Assembly (NCBI RefSeq): GCF_030409795.1
Contig: NZ_JAUFQN010000019.1
Span: forward strand, 2,046,001 to 2,110,000
Direction of reading: 5' to 3'
Source: Flavobacterium paronense
Lineage (GTDB): Bacteria > Bacteroidota > Bacteroidia > Flavobacteriales > Flavobacteriaceae
Length of the DNA: 64,000 nt
Both the position numbers and the translations under genes were made by a program. Under the pieces are notes generated by a model. It worked only from the letters and a program-made list of their open reading frames with translations. It was not told the origin of the DNA and did no database searches. Of the stretch, positions 52,631 to 61,797 are shown in pieces; position 1 is the stretch's first letter, and each line of letters begins with the position of its first letter.

Positions 52631-53721
52631 AAATAAAAGAAATACTATCAATTTTAGAAGAAATGGCGCCTTTGGCTTATGCCGAAGATTTTGATAACGT
52701 TGGTTTGCTTGTTGGAAATCAGGAAAACGATGCTACAGGAATTCTGGTTTGTCACGATGCTTTGGAAACTGTTATAGAGGAAGCCATTACCAAAAAATGT
52801 AATTTGGTTGTTTGCTTTCATCCAATCATTTTCTCAGGTATAAAAAAAATTACGGGTAAAAATTATGTAGAGCGTTCAGTTCTTAAAGCCATCAAAAATG
52901 ATATTGCCATTTATGCAGTTCATACAGCTTTAGACAATCATAAAAACGGTGTTAATAAGATTTTTTCAGATGCGTTGGGTTTGATTAACACAAAGATTTT
53001 AATTCCCAAACAGAACTTTATTCAAAAACTAATTACCTATACCATTCCCGAAAACGTAGAAGAATTGCGCAATGCCTTATTTGATGCCGGTGCCGGAAAG
53101 ATTGGCAATTATGAAGATTGTAGTTTTAATTCAAAAGGTATTGGGACTTATATGGGAAACGAAGACAGCAATCCTCAACTTGGAGAACGATTCGAATTTG
53201 TTGAAACACCTGAAATTAAAATCGAAGTCACTTTTGAAAAACAATTACAATCCAATATACTAAAAGCACTTTTTAAAAATCATGTATACGAAGAAGTGGC
53301 GTATGAGATTTATGATTTGCAAAATACACACCAAAACATTGGTTTGGGAATGATTGGCGAACTAGAAAAACCAATGAACGAAGACCATTTTTTTGCGTTT
53401 GTAAAAGACAAAATGCAATGTGGCGGAATTCGGCACAGTATATTGCGAGGAAAACCAATTCAAAAAGTTGCTGTGCTTGGCGGTTCAGGAAGTTTTGCTA
53501 TTAAGATTGCAATTCAGGCAAATGCTGATGTTTTCCTGACTTCTGATTTGAAGTATCACAACTTTTATGAAGCTGAAAATCAATTGGTTTTGGCCGATAT
53601 TGGGCACTTTGAAAGTGAAAGATTTACAAAAAATTATATTGTTGATTTTCTTAAGAAAAAAATCCCTAATTTTGCAATCATTTTTTCGGAAGAAAATACA
53701 AATCCAGTTAAGTACTTATAA
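52627..53721 (+). CDS. NIF3 / DUF34 family dinuclear metal-binding protein
   Basis: I start at the ATG at 52627 (364 residues) because it forms a classic 4-bp ATGA overlap with the upstream stop; the ATG at 52618 would add only MGN. The N-terminal half has EDFDNVGLLVGNQ and VCFHPIIFSG. A central insertion (about 130-230) is the PII-like domain found in longer bacterial NIF3 proteins. The C-terminal half has GGSGSFAI, TSDLKYHNFYEA and IGHFESE. The His/Glu/Asp residues form a di-metal site. The family is often called GTP cyclohydrolase I type 2, but that activity is doubtful for most members. Confidence 0.88.
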   Translation: MKIKEILSILEEMAPLAYAEDFDNVGLLVGNQENDATGILVCHDALETVIEEAITKKCNLVVCFHPIIFSGIKKITGKNYVERSVLKAIKNDIAIYAVHTALDNHKNGVNKIFSDALGLINTKILIPKQNFIQKLITYTIPENVEELRNALFDAGAGKIGNYEDCSFNSKGIGTYMGNEDSNPQLGERFEFVETPEIKIEVTFEKQLQSNILKALFKNHVYEEVAYEIYDLQNTHQNIGLGMIGELEKPMNEDHFFAFVKDKMQCGGIRHSILRGKPIQKVAVLGGSGSFAIKIAIQANADVFLTSDLKYHNFYEAENQLVLADIGHFESERFTKNYIVDFLKKKIPNFAIIFSEENTNPVKYL

Positions 53722-53724
53722 AAT

Positions 53725-54504
53725 ATGGCGACTACAAAAGAACTAAATGTTGAAGACAAATTAAGAGCTATTTATGACCTTCAAATCATAGATACAAGAA
53801 TTGATGAAATCAGAAATGTACGAGGCGAATTGCCTTTGGAAGTGGAAGATTTAGAGGATGAAGTTACTGGTTTAAGCACTCGTTTAGATAAATTAAAAAG
53901 TGATTTGGTTACTATAGAAGAGCAAATCAAAACTAAGAAAAACAATATTGACGATCATCAGGCAGCCATAAAAAAATATACGGCTCAACAAAAAGAAGTT
54001 CGTAACAATAGAGAATTCAATTCTTTGACAAAAGAAGTAGAATTTCAAGAATTAGAAATTCAATTAGCTGAAAAACAAATTAAAGAATTAAAAGCTTCTA
54101 TAGATCATAAAAAGGAAGTGATTTCAAATTCTAAAGAAAAATTAGATCAAAAATCAACTCACTTAAAACATAAGAAAGCTGAATTGAGTGATATCATGGC
54201 AGAAACTCAAAAAGAGGAAGCCTTCTTAACCGAGAAATCAGCTGAATATGAAGCGCTAATCGAAGAAAGATTATTAGCAGCTTACAAAAGAATTCGTTCA
54301 AGTGTTCGTAATGGTTTAGCAGTTGTATCCATTGAACGTGGTGCTTCGGCTGGTTCATTCTTTACGATTCCACCACAAACACAAGTAGAAATTGCTGCTA
54401 GAAAGAAAATCATCACCGATGAACATTCAGGAAGAATCTTAGTAGATGCTTCTTTAGCAGAAGAAGAAAGAGAAAAAATGCAAAAATTATTTGCTCACCT
54501 ATAA
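53725..54504 (+). CDS. Coiled-coil 'C4-type zinc ribbon' family protein lacking all cysteines
   Basis: This 259-residue cytoplasmic protein has a long helical hairpin (about residues 30-190, heptad-rich in Lys, Glu and Leu). A small C-terminal domain (about 195-245) reads ERGASAGSFFTIPPQTQ ... ITDEHSGRILV. In typical family members this domain is a zinc ribbon with two CxxC knuckles, one before the (T/L)PPQ motif and one before GRIL. Here both knuckles are gone and the whole protein has no cysteine. It follows the NIF3 gene by 3 bp, a pairing I recall from many bacteria. RNA or DNA binding has been proposed for the family. Confidence 0.85.
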   Translation: MATTKELNVEDKLRAIYDLQIIDTRIDEIRNVRGELPLEVEDLEDEVTGLSTRLDKLKSDLVTIEEQIKTKKNNIDDHQAAIKKYTAQQKEVRNNREFNSLTKEVEFQELEIQLAEKQIKELKASIDHKKEVISNSKEKLDQKSTHLKHKKAELSDIMAETQKEEAFLTEKSAEYEALIEERLLAAYKRIRSSVRNGLAVVSIERGASAGSFFTIPPQTQVEIAARKKIITDEHSGRILVDASLAEEEREKMQKLFAHL

Positions 54505-54508
54505 TATA

Positions 54509-54536
54509 CTAATCCCGATTTATTCGGGATTTTTTT
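54509..54536 (+). terminator. Intrinsic terminator abutting a start codon
   Basis: AATCCCGA and TCGGGATT pair around TTTAT, followed by TTTTTTT. The T-run ends directly at the ATG of the alpha/beta hydrolase at 54537, leaving no room for a normal leader after it. Confidence 0.8.
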
Positions 54537-55382
54537 ATGAAGAAAATTCAATTCTTTATTATCACTAAATCAGTTGGGATATATCTCAACGTATTGAGCT
54601 ATGTCAATTTGGAAGTAGCTAAAAACAAAGCATACGAACTTTTTAGTCAACCCAGAAAAGGCAGAATCAAAAAAGAGAAAATGCCAAAAACATTACAGAA
54701 CGTAACTTATGAAACCTTTGAATGCCAAAATGAAAAGTTTCAAACCTACATTTGGCATGGCAACGACGAAATAATACTATTGGTTCATGGATGGGAAAGC
54801 AATGCTTCTCGTTGGAAAAAATTATTACTTTATTTAAAACCTTTAGGTAAAACCATTATTGCTATTGACGCACCAGCTCATGGATTAAGTGATGGTAAAG
54901 AATTCAACGCACCAAAATACGCAGAATACCTTCATGTTTTAATCCAAAAATACCAACCTAAAATTATCATTGGTCATTCTATTGGTGGCGCTGCTATTGC
55001 TTATTATCTGAACAAATATCAAAATACAGAAATTGAAAAAATAGTTCTACTTGGAGCGCCTTCCGATTTTAAAATTTTGAGTGACAACTTCATTAAACTT
55101 CTGAGTTTAAACAACAGAATTAAAATGCAATTAGAGAATTATTACCACGAAAAATTCAACATTCATATCGATGATTTTTCGGGTCACAAATTTGCCAAAA
55201 ACTTTACCCAAAAAGCTTTTATCGCACATGATAAAGAGGATAAAGTAGTACTAATAGATGAAGGTCGGAAATATGCCAGCACTTGGGAAAACACCATCTA
55301 TATAGAAACAACTGGATTAGGACACAGCATGCATGACGGAGAATTATACCTTAAAATAGTTGATTTTATTACCCAAAACTAG
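54537..55382 (+). CDS. Alpha/beta hydrolase
   Basis: This 281-residue protein has a core alpha/beta-hydrolase fold from about residue 60. The oxyanion region is LLVHGWESNASRW, the nucleophile elbow GHSIGGAA places Ser near residue 146, and a late His lies in GLGHSMHDG. The N-terminal ~60 residues are basic and helical. The substrate is unknown; esterase or lipase-like activity is likely. The start codon immediately follows a terminator, so read-through or an internal promoter must supply its mRNA. It converges with the subtilase, with 2 bp between stops. Confidence 0.82.
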   Translation: MKKIQFFIITKSVGIYLNVLSYVNLEVAKNKAYELFSQPRKGRIKKEKMPKTLQNVTYETFECQNEKFQTYIWHGNDEIILLVHGWESNASRWKKLLLYLKPLGKTIIAIDAPAHGLSDGKEFNAPKYAEYLHVLIQKYQPKIIIGHSIGGAAIAYYLNKYQNTEIEKIVLLGAPSDFKILSDNFIKLLSLNNRIKMQLENYYHEKFNIHIDDFSGHKFAKNFTQKAFIAHDKEDKVVLIDEGRKYASTWENTIYIETTGLGHSMHDGELYLKIVDFITQN

Positions 55383-55384
55383 AA

Positions 55385-57058
55385 TTAGTTTTTAATAATT
55401 TTTTGAATAAAACTTTTCCCCATTTCAGAAACTTTAACAAAGTACAATCCACTTGATAATTGAGATGCATCAATAATCTTATCAATTGGTAAATTAGAAG
55501 TATAAACCAATTGTCCTAAACTTGTATAAATTTCAATAACAGCATCAGTAGAAATCAAATCACTTGACATTATAGTAAACTGATTCGCTATTGGATTTGG
55601 ATAAATATGAAATTGAAATTTTTCTTCTCCCTTAACGCCCAAAGATTCATTGAAAACTCTTTGAATGGCTGCTTGCATATTAGGAATAGGTCCTATATTT
55701 CCAGACACACCTGTTCCTTGAGCAATTCCAGTTTCTTGCATTATATTTTTTAATTGCTGAGGACTCAAATAGGCATTTCTTAAACTAAAATAATAGGATT
55801 GTAATATTGCTGCACATGAGGCTACAATTGGTGTAGCTGAACTTGTTCCGTTAAATGTTACATAACTTTGATTAAAATCATTCCCTATCAAGGTGTAAAA
55901 ATTTCCTAATTTACCTATTGTTTGTACATTTTCTCCCCAAGCTTGTAAATCAACTCTTGAACCATAAGTACTAAAAGAAAGTTTATCATGATTTACTGTT
56001 GAAGTACCAGCACCAACAATTATGGCACCGCTATCACCTCTTGCCATATAACTTGCAAAGGTTGATGAATCTAAATTAACCGAACCATTGCCTGCAGCTG
56101 CAACTATAGTAATACCAGAATCAGTTGCTGCTTTGGTTAAATCCCAAATAACTTGATTGTATTCTGCCATTACATAATCAGTAGAAGTAAATGCGGTGGT
56201 TTGCATTTCATAAACAATAACATTACCACTAGTAGAATTATTAATACATTGAGAAACCGCATTAATTCTATCATAGCCGGATTGCTGCCATTCGGGAAAT
56301 AAGATTAATTCTTGAGCACCATAAGCTAAACCTGAAATACCATAACTTCCTTTATCAGCATACAAAATTCCAAAAACGCCTGTTCCATGCTCCGTATAGG
56401 CTTCAGTAGCGCTTGTAGAAATGGTCATTCCACTAGCTAAACTGGCATTAGCATCAGCTAATTCCTCATGGTTTTTATTAAAACCATATTCAACATCTCT
56501 CAATTTTATATTTTGTCCATTCAAACCTAAATTCCACGCATATTGCATATTTACTCCAGGATTTGATTGAATATAACCTTGATTAGCTTCATAATTTGCT
56601 GTAGTCGGCGCAATATCAACGGGTGGTTTTATGGGTTGAAGAGAAGTCAAACAACAGTATTCAACAACATCCAATTTTTCAAGAGCCATACCAACTTCCA
56701 AAAGACGTGAGTTAGTAGGATTTTCAATTTTGATTTTAAATATATTCCGAAGCTTTCTAACGGCGTCATAATTTCCATGGAGCTGCTTGGCATTTTCTTC
56801 CATAGTATTTAATGTGTTCTCCGAAATCGTAATGCCTTTTTGAAACTCAATCCCATACTCTTCAACAAGTACTTTAAAATCAGGATTACTTTCTTTAAGT
56901 TCTTGAAAAAAAGACGTTGAATAAAGTGGAACGTTTAAACCAAAAGAAACAAACAAATCGTGCTTAGAATCTGAGGTCAAATAAAGTTGCCCTTTTCGTT
57001 GCTGAGCAAAAGAAGTTGATACAATAATTATAAATAGATAAAGTAGATTTTTTTTCAA
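55385..57058 (-). CDS. Subtilisin-like (S8) serine protease with T9SS type A sorting domain
   Basis: This is a 557-residue secreted protein with a signal peptide (ending TSFA-Q near residue 18). A prodomain-like region runs to about 150, followed by the S8 catalytic domain. The triad is Asp in LRDVEYGFN (about 187), His in TEHGTGVFG (about 224) and Ser in GTSSATPIV (about 404). The oxyanion Asn lies in VAAAGNGS. The C-terminal ~85 residues (FHIYPNPIANQF ... IYTSLGQLVY ... LSSGLYFVKV ... QKIIKN) are a T9SS type A sorting domain, so the enzyme should be exported through the outer membrane and anchored or released. The cleavage target is unknown. Confidence 0.9.
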   Translation of the reverse strand: MKKNLLYLFIIIVSTSFAQQRKGQLYLTSDSKHDLFVSFGLNVPLYSTSFFQELKESNPDFKVLVEEYGIEFQKGITISENTLNTMEENAKQLHGNYDAVRKLRNIFKIKIENPTNSRLLEVGMALEKLDVVEYCCLTSLQPIKPPVDIAPTTANYEANQGYIQSNPGVNMQYAWNLGLNGQNIKLRDVEYGFNKNHEELADANASLASGMTISTSATEAYTEHGTGVFGILYADKGSYGISGLAYGAQELILFPEWQQSGYDRINAVSQCINNSTSGNVIVYEMQTTAFTSTDYVMAEYNQVIWDLTKAATDSGITIVAAAGNGSVNLDSSTFASYMARGDSGAIIVGAGTSTVNHDKLSFSTYGSRVDLQAWGENVQTIGKLGNFYTLIGNDFNQSYVTFNGTSSATPIVASCAAILQSYYFSLRNAYLSPQQLKNIMQETGIAQGTGVSGNIGPIPNMQAAIQRVFNESLGVKGEEKFQFHIYPNPIANQFTIMSSDLISTDAVIEIYTSLGQLVYTSNLPIDKIIDASQLSSGLYFVKVSEMGKSFIQKIIKN

Positions 57059-57315
57059 AGCTTAAAGAATCAATAAGTTAAACATCAAAAGATTGTAGTG
57101 CAATATAAGAATCTTTTCAGTTACTTTATCTTAATTCAACTTCACAAAACATTTTTTTATCTAAAACATAACATTTTGAGATTCTGAAACTTTAAAAAAT
57201 TATAATACCCTTTTTATTTTTTTGCCATTTCTTCAAAAAAAATACATCCCAACAATAAAAATTTCCTATTTTTAACAAAATCATTACTAAATACTTTTAC
57301 TAATTATTCTTAATC

Positions 57316-59931
57316 ATGAAAATAGATAAAATACAAGCACTTCGTGGTCCAAATATTTGGAGTGTTCAACGTAAAAAATTAATCCAAATGCGCCTTGATT
57401 TGGAAGAAATGGAACAATTTCCAACCAATAAAATTGAAGGTTTTCGTGAAAGAATAGAAGCTATGTTTCCAACTATGATTGAACATCGTTGCTCCGAAGG
57501 TACACGCGGCGGTTTCTTTTCCCGTATTGAGCGAGGCACATGGATGGGTCATGTAATTGAACATATTGCTTTAGAAATTCAAACCTTGGCCGGAATGGAA
57601 ACTGGTTTTGGAAGAACTCGCGAAACCAAAACTCCAGGAATATACAACGTTGTTTTTAGTTACACTGAAGAAAATGTAGGAATGTTTGCAGCCGAAAGTG
57701 CCGTTGCTATTGCAGAAGCTTTAATTGCCGGAACTGATTATGATCTTGAAGCTGATATTCAAAAAATGCGTGAAATTAGAGAGCGTGTTCGTCTTGGACC
57801 TTCTACAGGAAGTATTGTTGAAGAAGCTGTTGCAAGAGATATTCCTTGGATACGATTAGGAACAAATTCATTAGTACAATTAGGTTATGGTATCAATCAA
57901 ATGCGTTTTCAAGCTACAATTACCTGCAAAACAAGTAGCATAGCTGTGGATATTGCTTGTAATAAAGAACAAACTAAAAAAATGCTCGATGCCGCTTCAA
58001 TTCCGGTTGCCAATGGAGGAATTTGTGTTGACGAAGAAGATTTAGATGAAGTTATCAGAAAAATTGGCTACCCAATTGTTTTAAAACCTTTAGATGGAAA
58101 TCACGGAAAAGGAGCTTCTATCAACGTAAAAAATAGAGAAGATGCAGTAGAAGGTTTAGCTTATGCCAAAAAATATAGCCATCGCGTTATCGTTGAAAAA
58201 TTTATTACGGGCTATGATTTCAGGGTTTTAGTTATTGATAATAAATTAGTAGCTGCTGCCAAAAGAGAACCAGCACATGTCAAAGGTGACGGAAAAAATA
58301 CCATCCAACAATTAATTGACGAAACCAATAAAGATCCACGTCGTGGTTACGGACATGAAAATGTGTTAACCCAAATTGACGTTGATAGAGATACCACCGA
58401 TTTATTAGAAAAATTAAATTACACTTTAGAAACCGTTCCTAAAAAAGATGAAACTGTATACCTAAAATCAACTGCAAACTTGAGTACTGGCGGAACTTCT
58501 ATAGATGTTACCGATATGATGCACCCTGAAAACATCTTCCTTTGCGAAAGAATTTCGCGTGTCATTGGTTTAGATATTTGTGGTGTGGATATCATGGCTG
58601 AAAACCTAACCCAACCTTTGAAAGAAAATGGAGGTTGTATTCTTGAAGTTAATGCTGCACCAGGATTCCGAATGCACTTAGCACCATCAGAAGGACTGCC
58701 AAGAAACGTTGCTGCACCAGTTATTGACATGCTTTATCCTCCTGGGAAACCGAGTCGAATTCCAATAATTGCAGTTACTGGAACCAATGGAAAGACTACT
58801 ACGACAAGACTTTTAGCACATATTGTAAAAAATAATGGTTATAAAGTTGGTTTCACCACATCGGATGGAATTTATGTTCAAAACCATATGATGGAAAAAG
58901 GAGATACTACCGGACCCGTTTCTGCTGAATATATTTTGAAAGATCCAACGGTCGAATTTGCTGTTTTGGAAACCGCTCGCGGCGGAATTCTTCGTTCCGG
59001 ACTTGGCTTTAGCCGATGCGATATTGCTATTATTACTAATATTCAGGAAGACCATTTGGGCTTGAGCGATATTCACACTTTAGATGATTTGGCTCGAGTA
59101 AAAAGTACGGTTGTCAAAAGTGTTAAGAAAGATGGTTGGGCCATTTTGAATGCTGAAGATGAGCAATGTTTAAAAATCGCAAACGAATTAAGTTGCAATG
59201 TTGCCTATTTTAGTATGGATGAAAATAATCCAATTGTAAAACAGTTTTCTAAAGAAGGAAAGATTGTAGCTGTTTATGAAAATGGATTTATTACCATCAA
59301 AAAAGGAGAATGGAAAATGAGAGTCGAAAGAGCTACTCACGTTCCGTTAACTATGGGTGGAAAAGCCAAATTCATGATTGCCAATGTTCTAGCTGCCACT
59401 TTAGCAAGTTATTTACAAGGATTTAAAACGGATGACATTAGTTTATCATTACAAACATTTATTCCAAGTGCTGCACAAACACCTGGAAGAATGAATATTT
59501 TTGAGTTTAAAAAATTCAAAGTATTAATTGATTTTGCTCACAATCCTGCTGGGTATAAAGGTATTGAAGACTTTTTACAAAGTGTTGAAGCCACCAAAAA
59601 AATTGGAATTATTGCTGGTGTTGGTGACCGTCGTGACGAAGACATTAAGGAATGTGCCAATATTGCGGCTCGTATGTTTGATCATATTATCATTCGACAA
59701 GAAAAACATTTGCGCGGTAGAACGGAAGAAGAAATCATCGGACTCATTATGGAAGGTATTGCCGAATCAGGTAAAACAGTTACTACAGAGATAATCAAAA
59801 AAGAAGTTGAAGCTATTAAACATGCTATCGATAATGCCGAAGAAGGAAGTTTCATTACAGCATTAAGTGATGTTGTGACCAATGCTATTGAAATTGTTCA
59901 AGAATATTTGGATAAAGAAAGTGAAGCTTAA
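57316..59931 (+). CDS. cphA: Cyanophycin synthetase
   Basis: This 871-residue cytoplasmic enzyme polymerises aspartate and arginine into cyanophycin. An N-terminal domain (about 1-160) precedes an ATP-grasp domain (about 210-480, with VLKPLDGNHGKGASINV and LEVNAAPGFRMHL). A Mur-ligase-like domain follows (P-loop VTGTNGKTTTT near residue 490; later DFAHNPAG and GVGDRRDEDI). Length and order match CphA1 proteins. The 257-bp gap upstream has no ORF and only a weak -7-like TATTTTTA at 57267-57274. Cyanophycinase and isoaspartyl dipeptidase genes, often nearby in Bacteroidota, are not in this window. A terminator follows. Confidence 0.94.
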   Translation: MKIDKIQALRGPNIWSVQRKKLIQMRLDLEEMEQFPTNKIEGFRERIEAMFPTMIEHRCSEGTRGGFFSRIERGTWMGHVIEHIALEIQTLAGMETGFGRTRETKTPGIYNVVFSYTEENVGMFAAESAVAIAEALIAGTDYDLEADIQKMREIRERVRLGPSTGSIVEEAVARDIPWIRLGTNSLVQLGYGINQMRFQATITCKTSSIAVDIACNKEQTKKMLDAASIPVANGGICVDEEDLDEVIRKIGYPIVLKPLDGNHGKGASINVKNREDAVEGLAYAKKYSHRVIVEKFITGYDFRVLVIDNKLVAAAKREPAHVKGDGKNTIQQLIDETNKDPRRGYGHENVLTQIDVDRDTTDLLEKLNYTLETVPKKDETVYLKSTANLSTGGTSIDVTDMMHPENIFLCERISRVIGLDICGVDIMAENLTQPLKENGGCILEVNAAPGFRMHLAPSEGLPRNVAAPVIDMLYPPGKPSRIPIIAVTGTNGKTTTTRLLAHIVKNNGYKVGFTTSDGIYVQNHMMEKGDTTGPVSAEYILKDPTVEFAVLETARGGILRSGLGFSRCDIAIITNIQEDHLGLSDIHTLDDLARVKSTVVKSVKKDGWAILNAEDEQCLKIANELSCNVAYFSMDENNPIVKQFSKEGKIVAVYENGFITIKKGEWKMRVERATHVPLTMGGKAKFMIANVLAATLASYLQGFKTDDISLSLQTFIPSAAQTPGRMNIFEFKKFKVLIDFAHNPAGYKGIEDFLQSVEATKKIGIIAGVGDRRDEDIKECANIAARMFDHIIIRQEKHLRGRTEEEIIGLIMEGIAESGKTVTTEIIKKEVEAIKHAIDNAEEGSFITALSDVVTNAIEIVQEYLDKESEA

Positions 59932-59945
59932 ATAATAAATACTAA

Positions 59946-59980
59946 AAATCCCAAACCACAACAGTTTGGGATTTTATCTT
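59946..59980 (+). terminator. Intrinsic terminator after cphA
   Basis: AATCCCAAAC and GTTTGGGATT form a perfect stem around CACAACA, followed by TTATCTTTTT. It lies between cphA and the ATG at 59989, suggesting separate or attenuated expression of the downstream gene. Confidence 0.8.
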
Positions 59981-59988
59981 TTTAATAG

Positions 59989-60450
59989 ATGAGAAAACTA
60001 CTTTTAATTTTAGGCCAACTGGAATTTCATATTCCAAATTACGAAAAAACCAATTTAGCTGTTTCGCAATCAACTATTGGTTGGCAAATTGACCATAGCT
60101 TAATCGTTATTAATGCCGTAGTTCAAGAACTCAAAAACTCCAGTCCAAAAAATTATAGATGGAAGTTTAATAAGATGCGGCTCTTAATCAAAATAGTAAA
60201 TAAAATTCCGAGAGGAAAAGTCAGAGTGCCTAAATCGGTCAAGCCTATTGATACTGCTAAGATGGAAGAATTAAAGAACAAACTCGAATTTGCCAGAAAG
60301 AACATTGCCGACATTTCAACACTTCCGCCTAACAGCTATTTTACACATCCTTTTTTTGGAGATTTGAATTTAAAAGCTACGATTTGGTTTTTAAAATTGC
60401 ATACGAAGCATCATTTGAAGATAATTGAGGATATAGTAAAAACTTCTTGA
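59989..60450 (+). CDS. DinB-like-fold (DUF1569-type) protein
   Basis: This is a 153-residue protein with four predicted helices. His residues at QIDHSL (about 36), YFTHPFFGDL and LHTKHHLKI are placed like the metal ligands of DinB/YfiT four-helix proteins. The motif HPFFGDL is characteristic of the DUF1569 subset. Members may be metal-dependent thiol or nucleophile transferases; substrate unknown. The gene begins just after the cphA terminator and converges with the following gene, with no gap between stops. Confidence 0.7.
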   Translation: MRKLLLILGQLEFHIPNYEKTNLAVSQSTIGWQIDHSLIVINAVVQELKNSSPKNYRWKFNKMRLLIKIVNKIPRGKVRVPKSVKPIDTAKMEELKNKLEFARKNIADISTLPPNSYFTHPFFGDLNLKATIWFLKLHTKHHLKIIEDIVKTS

Positions 60451-61710
60451 TTAAGTCTTCTGCGGTTTCTTTCTAGCAGCCGGAAACAATACGTTATTCA
60501 ATATCAATCTAAAACCAGGTGAGTTGGGATGCAAATCTAAAACGGTTGGCTCATCTCCTACTCGATGTTGGTAATCTTCGGGATCATGACCGCCATAAAA
60601 AGTGAAAAATCCTTTTCCTTTTTGCCCATGAATATATCTTGCTTCGTCATTCAATTCGTTTTTCCCTAAAATCAATACGTTTGACTTTATCAATTCACTG
60701 TCAAAAGAAGTCGTTTGTCCCATAAAACCTTTGATAAGTTGCGTATGATTTTGGCACAACATGCTAGGAATAACATCCCATTTTGCGGAGAATTCCATCA
60801 AAGTGAAATAATCTTTTTCAAACGGAATTCTTCTTTTTTCAGTCATGTCAATATCCGAAAACTCATAATGATCGGGCTTTCTGTCCAAAATAAAATCTTT
60901 GAAAGCAAAAGTTTTTGAATAATCAATTTTTGATTGATAATTGGGTTCGCTATCATCGCCATCAAACATGGGTTCACATATATCAGCTCCGTTTGCTGCT
61001 AAAGCAATATCAAAACTATCGGTTGCCGAACACATAGCAAACATAAATCCACCACCAATAACGAAGTCCTTAATCTTTTTGGCAACAGCCAATTTCTCTT
61101 GAGAGACTTTAGCAAAACCTAATTTGGCTGCCAAAGCTTCGGCATCTTTCTTTTGTTCGATATACCAAGGTGCGTTTCTGTAGGCTCCATAAAACTTTCC
61201 GTATTGACCCGTAAAATCCTCGTGATGCAAGTGGAGCCAATCATACAATAATAATTGATCGCTCAAAACTTCTTCATCATAAACCACTTTAAACGGAATT
61301 TCGGCATAGGTCAAAACCATCGTAACGGCATCATCCCAAGGTTGTTTTCCTGGTGGAGAATATACTGCAATCTTTGGTGCTTTTTCCAAAACCACGGTTT
61401 CCATGTTTTGTGATGGGCTTGATATATCAGCTAAAATTGATTGCATTTCTGCATCGGATAAAATTTCGAAACTTACTCCCCTGATTTGGCATTCCTTTCT
61501 AATCTCGGGAACATCGGGTAACAAAAAGGAACCGCCACGATAGTTTAACAACCAACTGGCTTTGTAACTTTTATCTAGCGCCCAATAGGTAATTCCGTAT
61601 GCTTTAAGATGATTTTTTTGCGTAGTTTCATCCATGGGCAACAAAATAAAATTTGCCTTAGCAGAAAAGGAAAGAAGCATCAGGAAAATATAGAGTGTCT
61701 TTTTAAACAT
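60451..61710 (-). CDS. Exported class I amidotransferase-like protein ('asparagine synthetase B' label in flavobacteria)
   Basis: This 419-residue protein has a signal peptide (MFKKTLYIFLMLLSFSAKA). The body resembles the flavodoxin-like fold of class I glutamine amidotransferases and ThuA-type proteins. It has PKIAVYSPPG, VMTVLTYAEIPFKVVYDEE-like strands, a Cys in the turn GGGFMFAMCSATDS (near residue 226) and FTFYGGHDPEDY later. I recall homologues near cphA labelled 'asparagine synthetase B', but there is no Ntn-type N-terminal Cys and no PP-loop ATPase. That label is therefore not supported by sequence. Placement near cphA may hint at extracytoplasmic amide or peptide chemistry; this is inference. 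Confidence 0.6.
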   Translation of the reverse strand: MFKKTLYIFLMLLSFSAKANFILLPMDETTQKNHLKAYGITYWALDKSYKASWLLNYRGGSFLLPDVPEIRKECQIRGVSFEILSDAEMQSILADISSPSQNMETVVLEKAPKIAVYSPPGKQPWDDAVTMVLTYAEIPFKVVYDEEVLSDQLLLYDWLHLHHEDFTGQYGKFYGAYRNAPWYIEQKKDAEALAAKLGFAKVSQEKLAVAKKIKDFVIGGGFMFAMCSATDSFDIALAANGADICEPMFDGDDSEPNYQSKIDYSKTFAFKDFILDRKPDHYEFSDIDMTEKRRIPFEKDYFTLMEFSAKWDVIPSMLCQNHTQLIKGFMGQTTSFDSELIKSNVLILGKNELNDEARYIHGQKGKGFFTFYGGHDPEDYQHRVGDEPTVLDLHPNSPGFRLILNNVLFPAARKKPQKT

Positions 61711-61763
61711 CTTTAGTGAAATAATGAAACCAAAGATAATAGATTTACTGTGAAGAAAAACAT

Positions 61764-61792
61764 AAAAAAATCCCGAGAATTAGTCGGGATTG
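61764..61792 (-). terminator. Intrinsic terminator of dnaB
   Basis: On the minus strand AATCCCGA and TCGGGATT pair around a short loop, followed by a run of T. It begins 6 bp after the dnaB stop. Confidence 0.8.
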
Positions 61793-61797
61793 TATTT

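Noticed and set aside
60451..61710. True asparagine synthetase B
   Set aside because: It has a signal peptide and lacks the N-terminal catalytic Cys and the ATP pyrophosphatase loop of AsnB.
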